Source of the DNA: Amphimedon queenslandica
Lineage: Eukaryota > Porifera > Demospongiae > Haplosclerida > Niphatidae
Length of the DNA stretch: 21,459 bases
Assembly: GCF_000090795.2 (NCBI RefSeq)
Contig: NW_003546487.1
Coordinates: 120,942 to 142,400, forward strand
Direction of reading: 5' to 3'
Below the pieces are notes generated by a model, which saw only the letters and a list, made by a program, of their open reading frames with translations, had not been told where the DNA came from and did no database searches. The position numbers and the translations under genes were made by a program. Shown in pieces: positions 9,340 through 18,300 of the stretch; position 1 is the first letter of the stretch, and every line of letters begins with the position of its first letter.

Positions 9340-12300
9340 TAATAACAATTCCTATTATATTGTTTTAACTATTGTATGTGCCAATAATGTGGCAATAGCA
9401 TGTACATCTACATGCATGATATAACAATTAGCAAGTACATGTACAATTAGCAAGTACATGTACATTTGTACATTGATACGACGAACTCACCATTTGAATG
9501 ACAAATGACATGGCAACAAACAGAGTAGCAAGACCAGTCACACGGAACATGGCACTGAATAGAAAAGCAATGGAAGAGGCAGCAAGTGTGGTCAGGAAGA
9601 GTGTCAGGAAGAATATGAAGAACTTGTCAGCAGCAACCTGAAATCCTAGAATAAAAGAGACTTCTTTATCAATGTGAGATACAAATCAATAATATACATG
9701 TACATGTACTGTATTTTCTTAAATAAAAGCCCTCAAAAAATTAAAAAAATAAAATAAAATAACTTAGGCCCAGAGCAGGATTCAAATCAGTGATCGCAAA
9801 CATATGACTTCAGGAACTTAAGGCAGTATCCACAAGGCTACTGAGTTACTTCAAGGCTAGATTTGCATATTTATAGTTGAACTCTATCGCTACCCTGGCG
9901 TTCATTTGCATACAGCTTTTATTTAAGGAAATACGATACATGTATATTAGTGAAAAAATGTAATGTAAATGTAATTTTTAAATGTACTACTACTAATATG
10001 CACTAATGTACATGTAGATGTGAATGAGTCTGCTTATTTTTGTATGGTCACCATTGAGTTCTTGTATATCTTACCTAACATGAAATATGCAACAGTTGAA
10101 AAGAAGATGAGAGGTATGAGTCTCAGAGGGAATATGTCACACAATAGTTTAGCAACGAAATAAACTGATACACGATAGAAACCACTAGCATTCTCGTGTC
10201 TAAAAATAATTTTTAAAAATACATAAAATAATGTATACAAAATATTGCTATTGCGGCACTTTATGGCAGGTGTACAGTGCTTACATGAACAATGCTTTCT
10301 GCCTTATGAAAATATCCACAGCATTCATGTTGCTAAATATCTGATTCATTACCATGAAGAAGATTGCACCAATCCTACACAAGAATAGGCATTATTTTAT
10401 ACAATACTTTTACAAAGCATTAAGGCCATTAAAATATAAATTATATTATTATTAATTAATTATAATCATTATTATTATCAAATGTATACTCCCACTATTA
10501 CCTGTTCTGATATCCATTGGGTCCAGTGTCAATATCAAAATACAACGCACCAACCACAACACCAAATATGATATTAACAATAATCTATACAAAGAATAAA
10601 AGAAATAATAAATAATATATGTACATGTACTGGTACATGTACCGTATTTGCTCTAATAAAGGCCCTACTCAAATAAGCGCCTATCACTAATATATTACCA
10701 CTATAAATATGCATATTTCAGCCAGTGTTATGTACATGTAACTTGTGGTTAGAGTGGTCCAAATAGCCTAACTGTTCAGCCTCAGGCTGCGTTTACACGG
10801 CAACGAAAACGATGCAATCTGTTCAGTTTTGTGCCTGTTTTATGCTTCTGTTTACACAGAAACGATTGAAAACGTGATAGAATCTTGATAGGACTCTATG
10901 GAAACGAAAACGGTGTTCAAAGTGTATCGTTTTAAAAACGATACGTTTTGCATTGCTGTGTAAACGCAGCCTCAGTCTTCAGAACATAGAGTTGCAGGTT
11001 TGAGCCCGGGTTTTGGATTTTTTTTTTGTTGTTTTTGTGATTTTTGCCTCTATTAAGCAATAAACGCCTAGGCCCTTATTCGAGGAAATATGGTACATTA
11101 TCAGCTAGTAGTACATGTACATGTACATGTAACAATACACTAATGTAATTGTGCTGGTAATGGACGGTTAAATTGACAAACAAAAGTGACTTCTGTAAGG
11201 TATACATGTATATTATAACATGTAGGATTGATTGTTAGTAGCTTTGTATTTGTTAGATATTTCGTACATGTACATGTACATGTAGTTGGTACCTGTATAA
11301 CTGAGAGTTGAGGATTACGCAATATATTCAAGATGGACCTCACAATGACAACAAATAACTAGAAAATAAAGCAAAAAAAAATTGTTTTAGTAACAAGAAA
11401 AATGGAATTAAAATATACATAAGTGAACAATTAAAATCAGCCAAAAAGAAAATACATGTACATGCATGTATGCTAAGAAAGTATGGTAGCTAGCTTATGT
11501 TAACAACACTACAGTACATGTACAAGTATATATGTACATGTACATGTACTATGATTTATACCTGCCAAAATACATTGGTTACATATCCATACTGAGAGCG
11601 TATCTTGACTCCTTCTTGTTTCTCTCTCTCCTTAAACTCCTCTATTATGATGCTCGATTTCTTAGCGTTGTCCTGACCCAATTGTGAGCGAGTATAGCTT
11701 GAAGCAAGAGCACAACCAGACTCATCAACTATCACATATATTTGATTGTAAATTGTTAGAAGAATTTAGGAAAAGCATCGACTATAGCCCATGGTTTTGT
11801 CAAAAAATGGCTTCAAAATCACCCCAAATTTTTATTAGATTTTCTGATGTATGTCCTAGCTTATGTTATGTAGAAAGTTTGAGGTGGTAATTTTTGGAAA
11901 AACTATGGGGCTATTTATTTGAAATGTGCTCATAACATTCCTAGGAATTTTATGCCGGATTCACTTCAAACTTTCTACACAGCATAAATACATCAATTAT
12001 GTATCAGAAAATGTAATAAAAATTGGAGGTGATTTTTAGCCATTTTTTGAAAAAACCATGAGCTATAGCCTTGGGTATTTTTGGATTTTGGCTACTTTTA
12101 AAAATTGGTCATAACTTGAAAAGTTGAACTTGGAATCAGCTCAAACTTGCTATGCAGCATAAGGACATCAATATGTATCAGAAAATGTAATAAAAATTTG
12201 GGGTGATTTCGGAGCCATTTTTTGGAAAAAAACATGGGCTATAGCCTTGGGTATTTTTCAGATTTTGGCAAATTTCTTTAAATGGCTGTAACTCAAAAAA

Positions 12301-15300
12301 TTGAACTCGGAATCAGCTCAAACTTGCTATGTAGCATAAGGACATCAATATGTATCAGAAAATGTAATAAAAATTTGGGGTGATTTCGGTGCCATTTTTT
12401 GGAAAAAACAATGGGCTATAGCCTTGAGTATTTTTCACATTTTGGCAAATTTGTTAAAATGGCCGTAACTTGAAAAATTAAAGTCAAAATCAGCTCAAAC
12501 TTGCTATGTAGCATAAGTACATCAATGTGTATCAGAAAATGTAATAAAAATTTGGGGTGATTTTTTGGCCATTTTTTTTGGAAAAAAGCATGGACTATAG
12601 CCTTGGGTGTTTTTCACATTTTGGCAAATTTGTTAAAATGGCCATAACTTGAAAAATCAAAGTTGGAATCAACTCAAACTTGCTATGTAGCATAAGGACA
12701 TCAATATGTATCAGAAAATGTAATAAAAATTGGGGGTGATTCGGAGCCATTTTTTGGAAAAAACCATGGGCTATAGCCTTGGGTATTTTTTCACATTTTG
12801 GCAAATTTGTTAAAATGGCCGTAACTTGAAAAATTGAAGTCGGAATCAGCTCAAACTTGCTATGTAGCATAAGGACATCAATATATATCAGAAAATGTAA
12901 TAAAAATTGGGGGTGATTTTTTAGCCATTTTTTGGAAAAAAAGCATGGGCTATAGCCTTGGGTATTTTTCACATTTTGGCAAATTTGTTAAAATGGCCGT
13001 AACTTGAAAAATTAAAGTCGGAATCAACTCAAACTTGCTATGTAGCATAAGGACATCAATATGTATCAGAAAATGTAATAAAAATTGGGGGTGATTTTTA
13101 AGCCAATTTTTGGAAAAAAGCATGGGCTATAGCCTTGGGTATTTTCACATTTTGGCAAATTTGTTAAAATGGTCGTAACTCAAAAAATTGAAGTCAGAAT
13201 CAGCTCAAACTTGCTATGTAGCATAAGGACATCAATATGTATCAGAAAATGTAATAAAAATTTGGAGTGATTTTTTAGCCATTTTTTGGAAAAAAGCATG
13301 GGCTATAGCCTTGAGTATTGACTCAAATTTATCACATTTTGAGATACAATATTACACCAAGAGTATACTGTTTTGATAGCACTTACTCTTAGTGTTGGAT
13401 TGTTTCTTCATTTCTCTTTCACAGCGATTGATGACATCCAATAAGAAATCTGCAGGATTGTCATGTTCCTCACACGCATAACCTAAATAAATCCAGAAAA
13501 TAAAGATAAAAATACAGACAGAGAAAGAGAAAGAAAGAAAGGGGAAAAAGAAGTTTAAAATTAAAAAAGAAATAGGCAAAATCAAAATCTGTATTAATGT
13601 ACGTGTACATTCATTAAATTTTCATTGTTTGTCCCAAAAACAAATCCCACATCAACTACATACAGCACGTATACATTATACATGTACATGCACGTGTACA
13701 TATATGTGACCATAATTGACAAAAGGTACCTTATGGCGGGTAGTGAAATTTGTCTTTCTAGCCTAAGAATTCCAACTTCCTGAGCCCCATCTATCATAAA
13801 ATTACTCCACAGGATGCAAAAAGTTACCATGAAACTTTTAGAAACAATGATTGTCTAACAAAGCACTCACAGGTTGATATTTGCCATTATTAAGATCAAT
13901 TTTAAAATCCGCCATAAGGGCCCTTTTGTCAATTATGGTCACATATGGTATTAATCATCATTAACAAATAGTCATTCTACATACATCATACTCTTATTCT
14001 AATGATTCTATACTTACCCAATCTGTTAAAGTGTTCCAATACTTCATACCGTCTTCCATGATACACCATCTCACCTTGTGACAACAGAGTGAGTGTATCA
14101 AATTGTTTATAAATGGAGTAGCGAGGCTGATGAATGGAGAGTACAACAACACGATTATTGACTGAAGATATGCTACACAAATAAAAAAAAATGAAAAAAG
14201 AAATTACACATTTAAAATGAACTTTATGAGTAGTACTAAATTAAATAAAAATAGCCAAGAATTCTATCATCATTACTGAATTCATTATTAAAGCCTGGTT
14301 TACACTCGTCATAAAACGTAATACAAATGAATGTAAAATTAAAATTAAGCTAATTTTGCATCAACTTGAAAGTGTTTTCGCATCAAAAGGTCAGATCACC
14401 CACGCACTTTTTGACCGTTTTGTCAAAATAAACCTAGCTTAAGTGACATACATGTACATTTCTTACTGTTTCAATAGCTGCACTACAGACTCAGCAGTGT
14501 ATGCATCAAGCCCTGTAGTTGGTTCATCAAGAAAGAGGAACTGAGGCTCTATTATGAGCTCCATACCAATGTTAGTCCTCTTTCTCTCTCCTCCGCTTAT
14601 TCCTCTAAAGAACTCTGTACCAACCTAAAGCAATAATAAATAATAATGTCAATTTCCAACTCTTTCCTTTAATGTTAAACAGAGAAGGTAAAACATACAA
14701 AATGAACATTAAATAAAGATACAATATACATATCATGGTAAAGCTCATAATCTTCTGCTGCTTGTACTAAAGGCCTTTCTTTTAACAGCATTCAATAGAT
14801 AACCAATGGCAGCTGGATCAGAAATACTATCAAAATATACATGATCCTGAAGATAGTGTGGAATCAATTGATGCGCATTCAATGCGCATTGATGAGCCGA
14901 CTTCTGGAACCGGTTTAAGTGTAGAAAGGCTTTTAGTCAAAGAAGCTTTAATGCTGCCTTGTGTACATGTAAGCAAATATTTCTGTGTTCCTCCAAACAA
15001 ATTTAGGCAAAGAATTCGGTTCTAATAAACTTAGCACTTAGTCAAACTAAGTTAGAGAGCTGCTCTTGCAATTATGGCATTCTTTGTAAGATTAAGTATA
15101 GACAAAACTCAATCATTTTAAATGTGAATCACTTCAAGATATATAATTATTAAGAATGTTAATAATAAGCTTAGCAATAACAACGATTATTAGCTGTTAA
15201 GTGCTAACAAATAAAACTAATTCATGTTTAGTAAAGTGCAATTCAACCAAAACATACATGTACATGTACATACAAGCATAGCTGCATAAACAAAATAAGC

Positions 15301-18300
15301 TTTCGACTATAGGATACGGTTATAATAATATCAACCTTAATTTATTAGTGTAAACTCAAGATGACACAGATGACCGCCTTAAGTAAACAGTGAATCTCAA
15401 TTACTAAACCAGCAATAAATTACCATGGAAATCATGCTCTGTTGTGGTCAGTAATAAGTAGGTGCATCTATTTAATGACTGACCACACAGAGCATGTGTA
15501 TAACACATTTCTGCCTGAAAAATCACAATACATCTGACAAAACTACTACTACTAGTACTACTACTACTTATTATTATTATTATTATTATTATTATAAAGA
15601 AAGACAAAAGCACAATACAACACAACACACAGACACACACAATAAAATGCAATAAGGACAAAACAAGAAATAAGAGAAACAAAACAAAACAAGATAAAAG
15701 ATAAAACAAAGAACAAGAAAGAAAGAAAGTCAGCACTGGCCATGAATCCAAAACAGATGGGATGGTTACTATCTAACAATAGACCAATGACCCAAATAGA
15801 AGCATACCATTAAATGTAGTAGTTTCAGAATGCACAATAAACATTATTATACTCTACATGTGTACACAATGTGTGTGTATATATATACCTTAGTATCAGC
15901 ACACTCATTCAGTCCAAGCTCATCAATCGTCTTTTTAACTCTTTCCTTCTTCTCTTCCCACGTCATTGTGTTGGGCAGACGGAGGGCAGCAGAGAAATAA
16001 AGATTCTCACGAACTGTTAGAGTACCCATCACCACATCATCCTGAAGGAAGAGAGAGAGGAAGGGAGAGAGAAAGAATTATAAATAAAAAATTAGGATGC
16101 ATGTACATGTATCTTGTGTAATTATATTCCCAAGAGTATATACATGTACATGTACATTTCATTTAGCAGTAAGCTACTCTGATATTTACATGCAAGCGCA
16201 AATTATACATGTATGTTTCTATCAAGGGACTAATAAATGTAAAAGTTTATACTCTTGTACATATAGAGTGATTTTCCTTAAACTTGCATGATAGGCAAGC
16301 AGAAATGTGCTATATGAACATGCTCTAGCTGTTGTGGTCAGTATTAAGTAGGTGCATCCATTTAATTCTTGACCACAACAGAGCGTGTTCATAACACATT
16401 TCTGCTTGTCTATCATGCAAGTTTAAGGAAAATCACTGTACATGTATAGCAAATTGCAAACCAATTCATAAACCAATCTATGAACTTCAAAAGGATTGTC
16501 TAAATTGAGGTGTGTCTTGTATTGTGTGGTCACATAACCACCTACAGTTGGGTCTATGCAAATCCTGTACATATACTTGTATGTGATTGATTTACTTGAA
16601 CAACATATCCACTGGCACACTTAAAGTTATCAGGCTGTCTCTCTCCATTGATCAATACTTTACCAGCAATACCTTTCTTTCCTTTACGACCAGCCAATAT
16701 GTCCAAGAGACTGAGAGAGAAAGAGAGAGAGGGGGGGAAGAAAGAGAGAGGATAAGAGAAAAGTTAATAAGCATAAAAAGAGAAATTTAAGACATAAAGA
16801 GATAAAGAAGTACTAATAAGAAAATCTACTACACACTACAATGTACATTAGGCCAATTATACTCCATAATGTTTGTACACAAAACAAAATATCGAATGCC
16901 CCCAAACATAATAAGTACAGTACCTATTACACAATAAATAACACATAGGGGGCATATTTCTCCAGGAAATATTTCACAAAAAGCATCTTTCAACCTATAT
17001 TCACAAGAAATTTTTTTTTGCGTTTTTTTTCTACTGACCATTATCAGTATGAAAAAATGATAATAATTATGATGAATCTATGTGAATTAAAATTATACAT
17101 GTACAATATGGTATATTCGGTACATGAAATACCGTACGGTTGGTAATATTCGAGGGTCCAAAATTTTGTGTTTTCTCCAAAATGTCCTTAGAAGCTAATA
17201 TTCGTGGGTACAAATATTCATGGATGGCAGTTAGCAAACTTCTTTTCACTTGGATCTACTGGACTAGCTTCCAACACATGGCTTATAGTGGAATATGGAG
17301 TAATAGACAAAGACTTTGGCTCCTCCACTGGCTTGGAAATGGTAGTTAGAACTCTGCATGGCCCGTTAATTAGTTTTTATGTGTGGGTGGGTAGGGGTTA
17401 AAATTTCGTGGATAAAAATTAACCACGAAATTAACGAAAATTAATACCCCACGAAATTTACCAACCGTACGGTACTACATGTATGTGTAGTATACTTCAT
17501 GGAATCTGAGTATATGTATATGGTATAGTACTATACAAATACTTAGTACTATACAAATACTTAGTACTGCTTGCCTTGTTTTTCCACTGCCAGTTGGTCC
17601 CATGATAGCGTTAAGTCCAGGCTCCATTAGTCCAGTGATGTCTTGTAGTATCGTTTTATTTGGTAGCCTCTTGCAGCACCTCCACTGTCCTATCTCATAC
17701 CCTATACCATTAAAGCTTATACCTTGTGAACCAAAACTCTGTGAAATAAAAGTATAAGGAATGTAACCGTATAGCAGGAAATTTTGGAGGGAATTAAATT
17801 TGGCAAATTGGTGTTTTGATAGTACTTCGGCAAAATAAAAATCTGTCATTTTCAGCCATTATACGCATGCTCAATGGCACGTGGCCACAAATTCACCAAA
17901 TTAAAATCTACCAATCACCAAAATTTAGAAATTCATCAAATTTTACTTCCTCCAAAATTTCCCGCTTTACGGTATACTAGCAAGGTAACGTAATACATTA
18001 AGTTGTATTCTCCCTCATTTAATGCATGAGTCATTATTCAATTTATACATTTACTTACCTTTGAGTCATTGATGGTGATAAAGGCAGTTGAAACGTGAAC
18101 GTTATTTGCTAAAAAACAAATACAATATATGTTTATGGAGTAAAATCACACAAAACAAGGACAATCTATTTTATATACAAAATTTTTAAAAAGCCACAGA
18201 CTAATTCACTTACAATGGCTGTTTAGTAATGCTTGTGGTTAGTATAAAGATAAGTACCATACTACTGCTACTCTTGCACTACGAAGAGGCTTTTTTTCAT

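Noticed and set aside
10741..11010. Functional tRNA gene
   Set aside because: Box-like sequences are present, but the core is split by an insertion, no clean cloverleaf could be drawn, and it lies within a repeat; kept only as a tRNA-like core.
11684..11890. Plus-strand ORF of 68 codons
   Set aside because: Antisense to ABCG exon 10 and running into the inverted satellite unit.
12595..12972. 125-codon minus-strand reading frame
   Set aside because: It lies wholly in the 177-bp satellite (a multiple of three), so its internally repeated protein is an artefact of the repeat.
11890..13318. CRISPR array
   Set aside because: Units are about 177 bp with no short conserved repeat and unique spacers; the whole unit is repeated, and the genome is eukaryotic.
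15404..15779. Minus-strand ORFs with serine/isoleucine runs
   Set aside because: They are created by the foldback element, TAC/TTA microsatellites and an A-rich stretch; low complexity only.
17140..17401. Plus-strand ORFs of 65-69 codons
   Set aside because: They lie inside the 345-bp terminal-repeat element and resemble no transposase.
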